Notes: generated by a model from the letters alone, not told the origin. Numbered from the stretch's first letter, positions 12,377-21,921 are shown. The stretch is DNA of 64,000 nucleotides from Paragorgia papillata (GCA_035771165.1 JAWNZC010000255.1:1-64000); one strand, 5' to 3'. A program made the numbers and translations.

Positions 12377-12975
12377 TTAATTGATGCAAAATTGTCTGAG
12401 TTTTATTTTTGTATGTTTTCAAGATCTTTCCTATTAGCAACTAATTCTGATTTTACACAGTCATGTAAATAAAGGTTTTATTGGGTTTTGTTTTTACAAT
12501 TTAGTCCAATGAAACTGGTTCAAGTCAAGCCATGGAGCTGGAAGGTGCAAGGCGTGCTTTCAACTTTCTTTCTACAGCAGGTGTTGCAGTAAAAATGTTC
12601 ATTTCAGATCGACACAGGGGTATTGCTAAGTGGATGAGAACAACACATCCAACTGTCCAGCACTTCTTTGATATTTGGCATATTTCCAAGAGCATAACCA
12701 AAAAGTTAGTTAAGGCGGCAAAGGAAAAGGGGTGTGAGATCATAACTGATTGGATTAAGTCGATTAGGAACCACCTATACTGGTGTGCCTGCTCCACGAA
12801 GTCTGGATATGGAAAGCTGGTTGTGGCCAAATGGAAGTCATACTCAAGGCACATTTCAAACATTCATGACAACCACCCAGACCCCCTCTGCACAAAAATT
12901 GTGTTCATGATAAAATCCATAAAAGGAAGTGGATAAAAATGGGTATGGAAATTCAGCCTAAAGATAAATTTTTTT

Positions 12976-13081
12976 ATGATTTTCTTACACTGCCAACAGA
13001 AAAACTGGTTGACTCTACGAGTTCAAATCCTGCTCGAGTCAACCCAGTTTTTGGTTGACTTCAACAGTGCAAGAAAATCAT
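12976..13081. repeat. Inverted-repeat element in Kolobok-1 intron
   Basis: ATGATTTTCTTACACTG at the left is mirrored by CAGTGCAAGAAAATCAT at the right. Inside is a second mirrored pair, AAAACTGGTTGACTC and GAGTCAACCCAGTTTT. The stem-loop is a likely MITE or foldback; no clear target duplication was identified. Confidence 0.75.
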
Positions 13082-13489
13082 GACCAATTTTCTCTTAATG
13101 TTTCTCGAAGAATGATTATGAAATTAAATTTAGATGGAGACTTCTTCCAGACTTCCAAAATAATTTGATTAATTTTCTTAGCTTTTGGGGACATTTATTC
13201 ACTATTAATAGCTCCCAATGCAATGCATGCAATTACGTTGTAATAACATGTTCAGTAAGAACAAAATATTTTGTACTGTAGGTACATATGCCTATGACAA
13301 AGTATTGTCCATATGTGGAAAGACTGAGATTACCAATGACATTAAAAAGTTGTCTTCTGTGGTGCAAACCAGTCAGCTTGAAGCATTTCATTCTACCTTG
13401 AACCAATTTCATCCAAAGATGATTGCTTTCTCTTATACTGGAACTTATTGCAGGTACTATATTCTGTGTAATCAATAGTAAATGTAAAT

Positions 13490-13645
13490 TATTACCCTTT
13501 CCTGACAGGACAGCCTCCTTTGGAAGGAAAATATTAGACTCACATTTCATAACCCTTTTCTGCCAAAACAATAATTTTTTTGACAAGTAAAATCACCTTG
13601 GGTCAGAAAAATAATAAGGCTGTCTTGGCAGGGATTGGTTAATAC
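13490..13645. repeat. Inverted-repeat (MITE-like) segment in Kolobok-1 intron
   Basis: TTACCCTTTCCTGACAGGAC at the left is imperfectly mirrored by GTCTTGGCAGGGATTGGTTAA at the right, with GACAGCC/GGCTGTC as the best-matched part. It resembles the other TTAACCC-starting MITEs in this window but is more degraded. Confidence 0.55.
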
Positions 13646-14533
13646 AATTATAGTTTCTAAAATTAAATGATAATAGGCTATTAGGCTTGTAATAAGTAAT
13701 ATATAAGTACAAGCTTGAACCCTTTCTTTTCAGACACATACATTCATTTTAATGAAAATATTAAAAGAGAGGCAAAGACAACAAAAGATGGCAAAACTTA
13801 CATGAGTATTCGATATCCAAAATATAAGAATGGAGAAGAGTTGGTTCGTGTGGTACCAGTTCCACCAACGTACAACTATGTAGACAATTTAAGAAAGACT
13901 TTTTTTGAATTGGACACGAAGACAATGGAAGACAAGGTTGAAAATTTTCAGAAAATTATTCCTGGCCCACTTTGCTCAAAATTTGATGATGATTTAATAA
14001 TGATGATTTAATATTTCTATTGCGCAAATTAACATGTGGATATGATCAAATGCGCATTACAATGTTATGGGTGGCTTATCAGACAATTTAGGAATTTTCA
14101 CCGTGGCCGTGTTGAGGCATATCAAAGGCGCATTATGCTGCCGCCAACAACACAGTTCAGACCACGGATCTCAACTAAGACCTAGGTGTTGATTTTACTG
14201 ATGATAAATTAGACCGTGATGCTGCCATTCAAAAGTTTATAGAAAGAAAGCAGATGACTGTAGAGTTTTATCCATCATGTAAGTTTCCTCTGCTCAACTA
14301 TTATCAGCCTTAGCAAAGTCATAGTTCATTTATAAGATACATACATGTAGGGCTAAATATTCATAGTGCATATTAAGTGTGTACACTTTTATTGTACAGT
14401 GGATGAACAAGAGCACTTGGAAGAAGGTGAAGCTGCAGCACCTCCACCTCCAAAAAAAAAGAAAAACCCACCATGCTGCAAGACATGTCGTAAACCCATG
14501 AAAGGCCACCCACGTGGTCACTGTGATATTTAA

Positions 14534-15169
14534 CTGGAATCACATCTAGTTAATTTACCACTTACAGTAGAACACCAAATAAAATTGTTTTCAGTATTTA
14601 CTTAGTGCTAAATAAATGTACATTTAATATATTTTAGAAATTTAGGGCCTGTTCATAGTTCATACCCTTGCTACAGTATATATCTGAAAATTATTATATA
14701 TAGTATGTATTAATTATATATATATAGTATGTATTAATTATATATAGTATGTAGAAAATTATTATATAGAGTATGTATAGTATTTATGTAGTACTGTACC
14801 ACTGGTTTAATATTTTGTTCAAATTTTCAATTAAAAAAAAGAATAACAAAGCAAGTTAAATATGTATGTGGAATTGGGAGAAGCTGATGGACATAAACTT
14901 TTTGTATGCAAATTTCGGACAAATTTTATAGCAAGAAATTTTGAACTTGAAGCAATTTAAATGTTTAAAAAAATTTTATTCTAGCAAAAATTCACGTGAA
15001 AAAAATTAAAGAACCTCTTTATTAAAAAAATAAAAAAATTAACCTTTAGTAAAAATTAACCGTAACAGACAGAATATTTAAAGTGTGTCAGTAAAATCAA
15101 CTATAAGTTAAAAAGCTAACAAGCTAAAAGCATAACATATTGCACAACATATTGCTGAGTTTTAAAATA
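14534..15169. other. Intergenic spacer between the two Kolobok-1 genes
   Basis: AT-rich DNA with several TATATAGTATGTATTAATTA-like repeats around 14690-14790 and many A-runs. It includes the AATAAA following the transposase stop. Nothing else is recognised. Confidence 0.6.
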
Positions 15170-15808
15170 TTACAAAACTTCTCTTTCTTCCACTGACATG
15201 TATCCAGTGTAGTTGTTTTGTTTGTTTGGAAACGTTTTGCGTATCTTTGAGTATACACACGCAGGAAGAGGTCTAGTGTTTGAATATCCCATGTATCCAA
15301 ATACCATGGAAATAAACATTCTATAAGCCACTGCCCTGTAGAAATCGTTCTCGTCGCCAAGTGGACTATATCTCTTGCCACGTCTAGTTTTAAGTCCGTT
15401 TGCTGCAACTTGAAGTACGCGTTGATGTAGCACAACTATGGGAAAATCAGGATGTTCAGTAACACAATTTAAAGGTGTTGTTAATGTAGGCTCAGTCTTG
15501 AACTCTCTGACAGATTCAATTTCGTTACAACACCGATACTCTCGTGGCCCCTGCAAAACACTGTTGTCACAGTGCCCACAAGTACACCAGCAACTTGACG
15601 TTAAGTTACCTTCGAAGCGATCCTGTATTGTAGACAAGAGAATTCCATCTAAATCAACATCGTTCTCATCTTCATTTTCTGACGAATCAGCTAAAGGTTC
15701 ATGGGCATATGGCTCGTACGAGTGGATATCTTTCTCTTGAAAAGATTCAAAAGAAGCACTCGAAGTGTCACAGTTGCTGCATGAACCTGAAGACATGCTT
15801 TCGAACAA
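15170..15808 (-). CDS. Kolobok-1 second gene: P2X7 ballast-like cysteine domain protein
   Basis: An open frame of 212 codons convergent to the transposase. After an acidic, serine-rich N-terminus comes a zinc-type cysteine set: WCTCGHC, then YRCCNEI, then a lone cysteine (LNCVTEH). It ends with AYRMFISMVFGYMGY, LPACVYSKIR and FPNKQNNYTGY. This order (CxCxxC, CC, C, then AYR, IR, FP) matches the cytosolic ballast domain at the C-terminus of vertebrate P2X7 receptors, also found alone in many invertebrate proteins. No receptor part is present. An ATG at 15797 gives MSSGSC. An upstream ATG at ~15845 (MAKESESE) is one base out of frame and may be the original start before a frameshift. Its role in the transposon is unknown. 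Confidence 0.75.
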   Translation of the reverse strand: MFESMSSGSCSNCDTSSASFESFQEKDIHSYEPYAHEPLADSSENEDENDVDLDGILLSTIQDRFEGNLTSSCWCTCGHCDNSVLQGPREYRCCNEIESVREFKTEPTLTTPLNCVTEHPDFPIVVLHQRVLQVAANGLKTRRGKRYSPLGDENDFYRAVAYRMFISMVFGYMGYSNTRPLPACVYSKIRKTFPNKQNNYTGYMSVEEREVL

Positions 15809-15984
15809 ATATCGTTTTCAGATTCGCTTTCAGATTCCTTTGCCATTTATATCCCTCAAAGGCCTTTCCTTTAAACCAAACCACTATATTTTGCATTAAA
15901 ACTACCAGACTTTATCCTGCCAATGAACCAGCGCGAAAGATGTAAATTGAGTATGCATGAGTGAAAAATCCAGGTGAACCATCG

Positions 15985-16190
15985 GGGTACAACTTTCTAC
16001 GTCATCACTGGTGCCCAGTCTCTAATTGCGAGTTGCGCTCGGACTTTATCAAAACACGTATTTCTACAGCTTTTTTGACTGTTAAATTTGCGTTAAAATG
16101 AAAAACAAACTATTGTATCGTAATCAGCGTGTTTTTTAGTACTAAAATAGGCTTGTTGGAGAAAAAATGAATTTTGGAATTATATGCCCT
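15985..16190. repeat. Right terminal inverted repeat of Kolobok-1
   Basis: Reverse complement of 10082-10286 with scattered mismatches. Ends in ATGCCCT followed by TTAA (16191-16194). It supplies the last codons of the 16142-17062 minus frame, which are not true gag. Confidence 0.88.
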
Positions 16191-16194
16191 TTAA

Positions 16195-17062
16195 TGCCTT
16201 TTAGCTTGTCCAAAGTAGACCTAACGTTGCCTTTCACATCGGCGAGTTTGCCGAGTGTCTCAAGACTTTGCACATTATAACGAAGTTGCTTGTAGAATTC
16301 GCTCACTTTCTTCGGATCCTCTCCAGCAATCACAGGTAAGCTCATGATATTCTGTACATAAGCATTGACCACATCAGAGGTTTGACCGTATTCTGCTTCG
16401 AGAATGTTCTTCGCTGTCGAATAACCTTCGTTGGTAAATGGAAGTCCATCTATATCTGCTTGAACTGGTTCTGCAAGAAGCTCTTTCAAGTAGGAAAATT
16501 TCGTAAGCGTTGGTATATTTGTGGAGTCGATCTGTGTGGTAAACTTGCCCCAAAAAGGCAGCCACGATTCAACTTTACCGTTAAACTTGGTTATCGGAAG
16601 CTTAGGTAATTTGGCGGTCGATGAAGATGTTGACATGTTGTTTTGACTCGCTTGACCTTGTTCGTCTTGCACCCTTTTCTCGAATGTAGCCTTTTGCTCC
16701 AATAACTCTTGCTCGAACTGCAGATTATTTCTGTGTGCCATCATAGTTTTTGCTTCTTCTTCACCTAAGTCGATTTCTTTGATCTTTTGTGTTAATTTTC
16801 TTATGCAATCGTCGGTTCTCGTCAGTTCATGTTCGAAATCTTTACCCCACTCAGCGACCTGTTCTTCGCTTTCCCCTTTCGAAAATTTCTTCTCTTCAAC
16901 GCTTTCTTTTAACTCGATAACTACTTTAGAAATGTTCATAATCGAGGTTTTCTGCCGCTCACAGGCTTCACGATCATCTTTATCCATTGTTTCGTCGGTT
17001 TTGCTTAACCTGAATCGCAGTGCTTTCACTTTACTCGCCAGTTCTGTAAGTTGTTTCTCCAT
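16195..17062 (-). pseudogene. gag: BEL/Pao gag-like N-terminal part, cut by Kolobok-1
   Basis: Begins with MEKQLTELASKVKALRF at 17062. A charged coiled-coil N-terminus is followed by the DUF1759-type gag domain typical of Pao/BEL (LPITKFNGKVESWLPFWGKF, then LKELLAEPVQADIDGL and LEAEYGQTSDVV). The frame runs on to a stop at 16142, but everything below 16195 is transposon terminal repeat. The natural continuation is at 10077, on the far side of the insert, where the frame resumes exactly. In BEL elements gag and pol form one polyprotein, so this copy cannot make pol as it stands. Confidence 0.9.
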
Positions 17063-17126
17063 GTTGTTTCTCTCACGATATTCTCAGTTAGTCTTCGCTG
17101 TTATTTAATAGGCTCTATCACTCTCT

Positions 17127-17144
17127 ATCCCGTCGGAGGTGCCA
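17127..17144 (-). other. Putative BEL/Pao primer-binding site
   Basis: On minus, three bases after the end of the 5' LTR, the sequence TGGCACCTCCGACGGGAT starts with the TGG that pairs with a tRNA CCA end. Position and start fit a primer-binding site. I cannot name the tRNA. Confidence 0.6.
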
Positions 17145-17147
17145 CTG

Positions 17148-17353
17148 TGTCGTAAATAGCCTCCCCTTGTTTCGATACGACACTTCACTTGAATATTTTG
17201 TACATTTATTTCACTTCACTATTGTTTATCACGTTAGCCCGTACACAACTTTTCTCCTTACCCCGTTCCGATCACCTCGTCCCAAGAGTACCCCCAGCAG
17301 CTCGTGACGTCAGATCGTGTTCTATTACGTAACTTCCGGTTAACTATATTACA
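17148..17353 (-). repeat. BEL/Pao 5' LTR (206 bp)
   Basis: Identical by eye to the 3' LTR at 5418-5623. In element orientation it would carry the promoter, but no clear TATA box or initiator stands out. Confidence 0.92.
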
Positions 17354-17434
17354 GACTCTGCCAATTTCCAACACCCTCCCCCATACAACTTCGGAGAAGA
17401 TGCATCTGTCCTACTTCTGGAGATTGGCTTGTAC
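17354..17434 (-). repeat. Duplicate of the 81-bp segment normally preceding the 3' LTR
   Basis: Same sequence as 5624-5704 (starts GACTCTGCCAATTTCC, ends GGCTTGTAC). It is misplaced: in element orientation it lies upstream of the 5' LTR, between that LTR and an inverted LTR. Confidence 0.9.
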
Positions 17435-17639
17435 TGTAATATAGTTAACCGGAAGTTACGTAATAGAACACGATCTGACGTCACCAGCTGTTGGGGTACT
17501 CTTGGGACGAGGTGATCGGAACGGGGTAAGGAGAAAAGTTGTGTACGGGCTAACGTGATCAACAATAGTGAAGTGAAATAAATGTACAAAATATTCAAGT
17601 GAAGTGTCGTATCGAAACAAGGGGAGGCTATTTACGACA
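17435..17639 (+). repeat. Third BEL/Pao LTR, inverted
   Basis: Reads TGTAATATAGTTAACC to CTATTTACGACA on plus, opposite to the other two LTRs. It differs from them at a few positions (GTTGATCACG instead of GTTTATCACG in the shared orientation, and changes around CAGCTGGTGACG). Its outer end abuts the target duplication ATCA at 17640. Confidence 0.92.
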
Positions 17640-18028
17640 ATCATTCCAAATGTGTTGTTTTGCTAGTTTCTGGTCAGAAACATCATTTTCACCGATAATT
17701 TGGCATTTGGAGCCTTATTTCAGAAAAAAACGTTTTTCGACTCAGAATGGCGAGATAAGCGTTTTTCATCATTTTGAACGTGGCAAAACTGCCAAAATCG
17801 AAAAGTTAAGGGAATCATTCCAAATGTGTTGTTTTGCTAGTTTCTGGTCAGAAACATCATTTTCACCGATAATTTGGCATTTGGAGCCTTATTTCAGAAA
17901 AAAACGTTTTTCGACTCAGAATGGCGAGATAAGCGCTTTCATCATTTTGAACGTGGCAAAAAAGCCAAAATCGAAAAGTTAAGGGAATCATTCCAAATGT
18001 GTTGTTTTGCTAGTTTCTGGTCAGGAAC
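17640..18028. repeat. 174-bp satellite, middle segment
   Basis: About 2.2 units of the satellite seen at 1261-5417, trapped between the BEL element and the RecQ-bearing transposon. It starts at ATCATTCC, completing the unit interrupted at 5417, and stops at GTCAGGAAC, which is repeated at 28129. Confidence 0.95.
18020..18028. repeat. 9-10 bp target duplication, left side of the RecQ element
   Basis: GTCAGGAAC (GGTCAGGAAC if ten bases are counted) precedes the left terminal repeat and recurs at 28129-28137 after the right one. With one copy and the insert set aside, a normal satellite unit results. Confidence 0.85.
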
Positions 18029-18201
18029 TCTCTCCTCCGCAGAGGCTTCTAGAGCTTTTTTGAGCTCTTCAGTATATAGGGTCTTTGCAGGAGAGTAATG
18101 CGGTAGAGGGTAATGGGGAGTAAATAAAACCGCTGAAAATCGGAACGCGGGCGAGGGGAGCGGAGAGAGGAGAGCGGAGAAGCCTCTGCCAGATTTGTGG
18201 C
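18029..18201. repeat. Left terminal inverted repeat (173 bp) of the RecQ element
   Basis: Reverse complement of 27954-28126 with one visible difference (AAAATCGG versus AAAACCGG). It is GC-richer than its surroundings and purine-rich in its inner half. Confidence 0.93.
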
Positions 18202-18258
18202 CAAACATGGCGCCAAACCGGGGGGTGTAATCTGCTGTGATATATTCGAGAGAGCAAG

Positions 18259-20654
18259 ATGGCGTACGTTTATAATCTGAATAATTCATGTCCACGTAGA
18301 GATTTTCTTGTAGCTTGGCGGAGCGGAAAATCTTGTTGTCCTGTTTGTTGTAGTCAAAACCGGGCTACTTACTCGCGTAATGGGCTTCACCAGCATTATA
18401 GAACAATGCATAAAACGTTAGAATTCAACGATATGACAGTGAAAGAGGGAGTTGGTGCATTGCGTGGATATGCTGCTTCAGAAACTTGGCAAAATCTCCT
18501 GACTCTTTCTGAACTGAGAAACAAATCGGTAGGTACACCACTTTCGTTGACTTTTCTGGAACTATTACAGCAGCTATTTAAAATAACAATTTATCATTTA
18601 CAGGGCCTTGAAAATTACCAAATTTTCACAGTTGAAGGAGACGGAGAGCGCATGGATTTGGTTTGTTTGAATGATAAAGAAGCTGCGAAATTGTTTGGCC
18701 TATATCTAGACCATAAAGTTTCCTTGCCAAAGTTAGAGGACAGTGGTGAAGGAATGAAAGTCAATGTCTGGAATAGATCAATGAGCTGTACATATCAATT
18801 GTGGCGATCACATGAAAAAATTTATGCAGAAGCAATCTATTTCAAAACGGTGAGTGGGTTTGTTTTTCCTTGACCTTGTGTTTTCTGTATGTTTCGACTG
18901 CTGCATGTCAGTTTTTATCTATTTATTGTCAGTTTTTAAAAGTTTGAGCGGAGCCCTTGATGAGAGTAATTTTAGCGTACATTTAACATAATTTTGTGTT
19001 TTAGAAAATGCCTGTCACCGCATTACCAACTCCTGTATTACAGCATTTCCAGACAACTACGACCCCAATCAACTTACCTGTCAACCAAAATGGTATAGAA
19101 TTGTTTGTTTTAAAAGAGATGTATGGCTATGACTCATTTCGGGTTGGGCAATTAGAGGCACTTCAGTCGATATTGCAAGGGAAAGACACACTAACCCTTA
19201 TACCAACTGGAGGTGGAAAAAGTTTAATTTATACATTGGCTGCTGTACTGAATCGAGGACTCACTGTCGTTATTAAGCCTTTGAAATTCATTATGGAGGA
19301 ACAGGCAGAAAAGCTTAGACAAAAACAAGTTCCAGCTTTTTTTTTCAACTCATCCCTTACAGACACCGAGATGGAGTTTGTGGTCAATGCTCTTTGTCGG
19401 CAAGACCTACCCTATGCTATCCTATTTACTAGTCCTGAGTGTATTGTTTCAAATAAACTGCTCATTGTTCTCAAGAAGTGGAATGATGCTGGAAATTTGA
19501 ACTTTATCGCTGTGGATGAAGCACATTGCATAGATGTGTGGGGGCAAGCATTCCGTCCAGATTACCTTAAACTTGGTTTACTAAAGGATTTTAAGGTTCC
19601 AGTAATGGCTCTTACAGGTACTTGTACAAACAGAGTCCAGACCAAAATAATAACCACACTAAAGATGGTTTCGCCTGAGATAATACAGGTAACAAGTTCA
19701 CGAAGAAATTTGCTCTTACAAGTACTGCCAAAAACAAACAAGCCAAAGAAGCAAATTGCTGACTTCATCAACCAGCATTGTCAAGGACAGCGTGGCATTG
19801 TTTATTGTGCACGACGAAAAGACACTGTTGATCTTGCACATGAACTAAAGTCTGCTAATATCAATTCCGTTTTTGTTCATGGTGCGCTTATAGATTTTGA
19901 TAGAAAAAAGCATGAACGCACCTGGGCTAGTGGTCTTGCCCAAGTGATTTGTGCTACCAAATCATTTGGCATGGGTATTGACCAAAAAGATGTGAGATTT
20001 GTACTTCACATGTCCTTCTCTGAAAGTATCGAAGACTACTGTCAAGAGATTGGCCGTGCAGGAAGGGATGGACTGCCTGCAGTGTGCACATTGTTCTTCA
20101 AGCATGAAGACAGATCATTCCATCTGCACAATATACTTCAAATCGAAGACAGAGAGTATCAAGAATACAAGTACAACTTGATGAATCAAATGGTTAACTA
20201 CTGTGACATTGGTACTTGCCGTCATAAGTCTATCTTGTCATATTTTGAAGAAGTTGTACCCAACTGTGAGGAACATTGTGACATTTGCACTGGAAATTAT
20301 GTACAGTCATCTAAAGACTGCACAGTCATTTCTCAGATAATCATCCAAAGTCTCCTAACTATTAAAGAAGTGCAGGAAAAAGTAAATGTTCTCCTTCTTT
20401 CCCAATTTTTGCTTGGGTCATCAGCAGCTGAACTCAAAGCTTTGTCATTAGATGTAGCCCATGGATTTGGATCCGCAAAGCCTTACTACAAGCAAAGAAA
20501 TGGAAGGAAACAACTGCAAAGGTTGATCTACCATCTCATTGTTATTGGGATTATTAAAGAAGAACCAGCTGGTACTACTGAAAAGCCTACTATATTGTTG
20601 ACCACAGGAAATACAGAGAAATTAATGGATAATAAGGAACGTATCTTGTTTTAA
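18259..20654 (+). CDS. RecQ-type DNA helicase with N-terminal zinc finger, transposon-encoded
   Basis: First coding block 18259-18849 starts MAYVYNLNN just inside the TIR. It has a C2H2-like finger (CPVCC...HQHYRTMH, residues ~33-52) and ends at donor ACG/GTGAGT. An in-frame 75-bp segment (18529-18603, GTAGGT...TTACAG) may be a further intron. The second block (19005-20654) is an SF2 RecQ helicase: FRVGQLEAL (Q-motif region), Walker A PTGGGKS near residue 65 of the block, DEAHCIDVWGQ near 171, SFGMGIDQ, and QEIGRAGRDG near 350. A RecQ zinc module (CRHKSILSYFEE...CEEHCDIC) and a winged-helix-like tail (KQLQRLIYHLIVIGIIKEE) follow. Catalytic motifs are intact. RecQ enzymes unwind 3'-5' on DNA; here it probably serves transposition, which is inference. 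No HRDC domain is seen. Confidence 0.88.
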
Positions 20655-21377
20655 TTTGTATAATATGAATATGTAAGGTCTGTAAGAGATAAATCCCTTG
20701 AATGTGGGGATGTATGCGATATACAGTGTGTCTGAGCCCTTGGACACAGGGCTGTATATCGCATACATCCCACGTCCAAGAGATTTATCTGACTTATTTC
20801 ATGATTGGGGGGGTTTTCCAACAAAGTTTTGTCAATTTTTTCCACCTTGGACAAAATATTTTCCTAGTTTTTTCTTAATTTCGTATCTAATTAGTATTCA
20901 TAGGGCTGTATGCTATATACAGCCCACAGTACATCAAAGAAAACCGACTCAATCATTAAATAATCTTTGGATAAATTTAAGTTACTCAAATACTCTGAAT
21001 AAATTTAAGTTAATCTTACAATTAGATATATTTCATTATTACCATTGTCAACTTATTTTTTTAAAACATCTAAAATATTAACTACAGTATATTATACAAA
21101 AATAAAGGTACGAAACTAAGTAACTATTAGGGCCATATCAAGATGCTTTTTGATACTTGTTTTCCTGGTATGGGTGCCTAAAAAGATCACCCAAAAACAA
21201 TATGAAATCTGCATTTTTTCAGCATGGAATTGTTTTCCTCTCATCCATGCATTGCTGGCAAAGTTCCAGGAAAAAACAGTATACCCAAAAAAACTTTAGT
21301 TATGGCCTTGATTACTTAACCCGTTCCTGCTGAGACCAGCCTCAGTCAGCCCCTTCCCCTAGATAACAGTCTGCCAT
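20655..21377. other. Non-coding spacer downstream of the helicase gene
   Basis: AT-rich intergenic DNA inside the transposon. It contains an inverted repeat at 20686-20791 and, at 21317, one TTAACCCGTTCC half-site like a MITE end but without an evident partner. Otherwise nothing is recognised. Confidence 0.55.
20686..20791. repeat. Foldback element (MITE-like)
   Basis: AGAGATAAATC...GGATGTATGCGATATACAG is mirrored by CTGTATATCGCATACATCC...AGATTTATCT. Loop is about 30 bp. No convincing target duplication was seen. Confidence 0.8.
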
Positions 21378-21509
21378 TATAAATAAGTTTTGTGGAAACA
21401 CCACGTAAAATATTTCTTTGCTAAGCTTTCGGCCTGTTGACTCAGGCCTTCATCAGAGCAATGACAACAAGAAATATTTTACGTGGTGTTTCCACAAAAC
21501 TTATTTATA
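21378..21509. repeat. Palindromic element with hammerhead-like core in its loop
   Basis: ~40-bp perfect arms (TATAAATAAGTTTTGTGG... and ...CCACAAAACTTATTTATA) flank a ~50-bp loop. The loop on minus contains CTGATGA, a 6-bp stem GGCCTG/CAGGCC, then GAAA. Architecture suggests a mobile foldback derived from a Penelope-like or retrozyme-like element. Confidence 0.85.
21418..21461 (-). ncRNA. Hammerhead ribozyme-like motif
   Basis: On minus: UUGCU, CUGAUGA, stem II GGCCUG-AGUCAA-CAGGCC, GAAA, GCUU, AGCAA. The conserved hammerhead core bases are present. Stem I can form between UUGCU and AGCAA. Stem III is reduced to the self-complementary AGCU, a feature of hammerheads in Penelope-like elements that act as dimers. 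Cleavage activity is inferred, not shown. Confidence 0.6.
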
Positions 21510-21623
21510 TTACATTATTACCATGAAAACTTTCAAAGAATTAATAGTCTTCCATTAGTCAGAATATTATAATAAAGGAAATGTAAATAATTAATGATTA
21601 TATATACATATATTATTTACAAT

Positions 21624-21827
21624 CAGTGGTGTGGTCGCATGGGGTTGCAGAAGGGGCACCAAAACTGGCAAGGGCGCCAAAACTTAACAAAATAAACCTA
21701 TTTATTTGTATAGCTGTCTTCAATGGTGGGATATAAAGATCTGAAATTCTTTTGTGTTTTCTATGAAGTTTTATAAATCCAAAACTAATCTGGCCACCCC
21801 AGCCTGAAACTTGTCACCACACCACTG
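21624..21827. mobile_element. hAT-type MITE (204 bp) with 8-bp target duplication
   Basis: Ends CAGTGGTGTGGT and ACCACACCACTG, flanked on both sides by TTTACAAT (21616-21623 and 21828-21835). CAG...CTG ends and an exact 8-bp duplication are the hAT signature. No coding capacity. Confidence 0.92.
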
Positions 21828-21919
21828 TTTACAATATACACTGGCTGCAAATGTTATGTTCTTATGTTACCTGTTTTCCAAGACAACCTCTCTCATCCAC
21901 AGAGACTTATTAAGCTTTT

Positions 21920-21921
<2 letters not shown>

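Larger units (their letters stand above)
10362..14533 (+). pseudogene. Kolobok-1 transposase (THAP domain), multi-exon, frameshifted
   Basis: Exon 1 (10362-11329, start MPRKGGKYC) has a THAP zinc finger: C-x2-4-C style CVAGF, HKFP, a tryptophan, and LCSAHF. It is followed by acidic and coiled-coil stretches. Donor CAG/GTACAG joins in frame to exon 2 (11713-12265) with KFIVFLSC, HSQPF, GNLLLSFAIL and the catalytic-type block AGDGRFDSVGHCAKYG. Exon 3 (12505 to ~12940) has SDRHRGIAKWM and DIWHISKS. Exons near 13282-13453, 13732-14012, 14209-14279 and 14399-14533 follow, ending with CCKTCRKPMKGHPRGHC, a zinc-type tail. An AATAAA lies at 14578. Frame breaks are visible near 11805, 12236 (A-run), 12893 (A-run) and 13745 (4-bp duplication), so this copy is not translatable as read. 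Confidence 0.85.
10082..16190 (+). mobile_element. Kolobok-like DNA transposon 1 (6109 bp, TTAA duplication)
   Basis: The ends are AGGGCATATGATTCC (left) and its near-complement GGAATTATATGCCCT (right), flanked by TTAA. Long terminal inverted repeats of about 205 bp are visible but not perfect. It carries a plus-strand multi-exon THAP-type transposase with the GDGR..DS and SDRH blocks typical of Kolobok. On minus it carries a convergent gene with a P2X7 ballast-like cysteine domain. TTAA duplication, THAP N-terminus and these blocks together point to Kolobok rather than P element or piggyBac. It sits inside BEL/Pao gag. Confidence 0.9.
5418..17639 (-). mobile_element. BEL/Pao LTR retrotransposon, inserted in the satellite and itself interrupted
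   Basis: A minus-strand LTR retroelement with gag (DUF1759-like), zinc knuckles, aspartic protease, reverse transcriptase, RNase H and integrase: the BEL/Pao order. Its two same-orientation LTRs (5418-5623 and 17148-17353) look identical, so integration was recent. A third LTR copy lies inverted at the right end. The satellite reads GGAATCA up to 5417 and resumes ATCATTCC at 17640, giving a 4-bp ATCA target duplication (5 bp if the junction base is read differently), as usual for BEL/Pao. A Kolobok-like transposon (10082-16190) splits gag. An in-frame stop near the end of pol is a second lesion. Confidence 0.93.

Noticed and set aside
10362..14533. P-element transposase, because of the THAP domain
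   Set aside because: P elements make 8-bp duplications; here the duplication is TTAA and the GDGR..DS and SDRH blocks match Kolobok.
15170..15808. P2X receptor gene
   Set aside because: Only the ballast-type cysteine domain is present; there are no transmembrane segments or ATP-binding ectodomain, and it lies inside a transposon.
18259..20654. Cellular RecQ helicase gene of the host
   Set aside because: It lies between 173-bp near-identical TIRs with a target duplication in satellite DNA, has a transposon-style zinc finger and lacks an HRDC domain.
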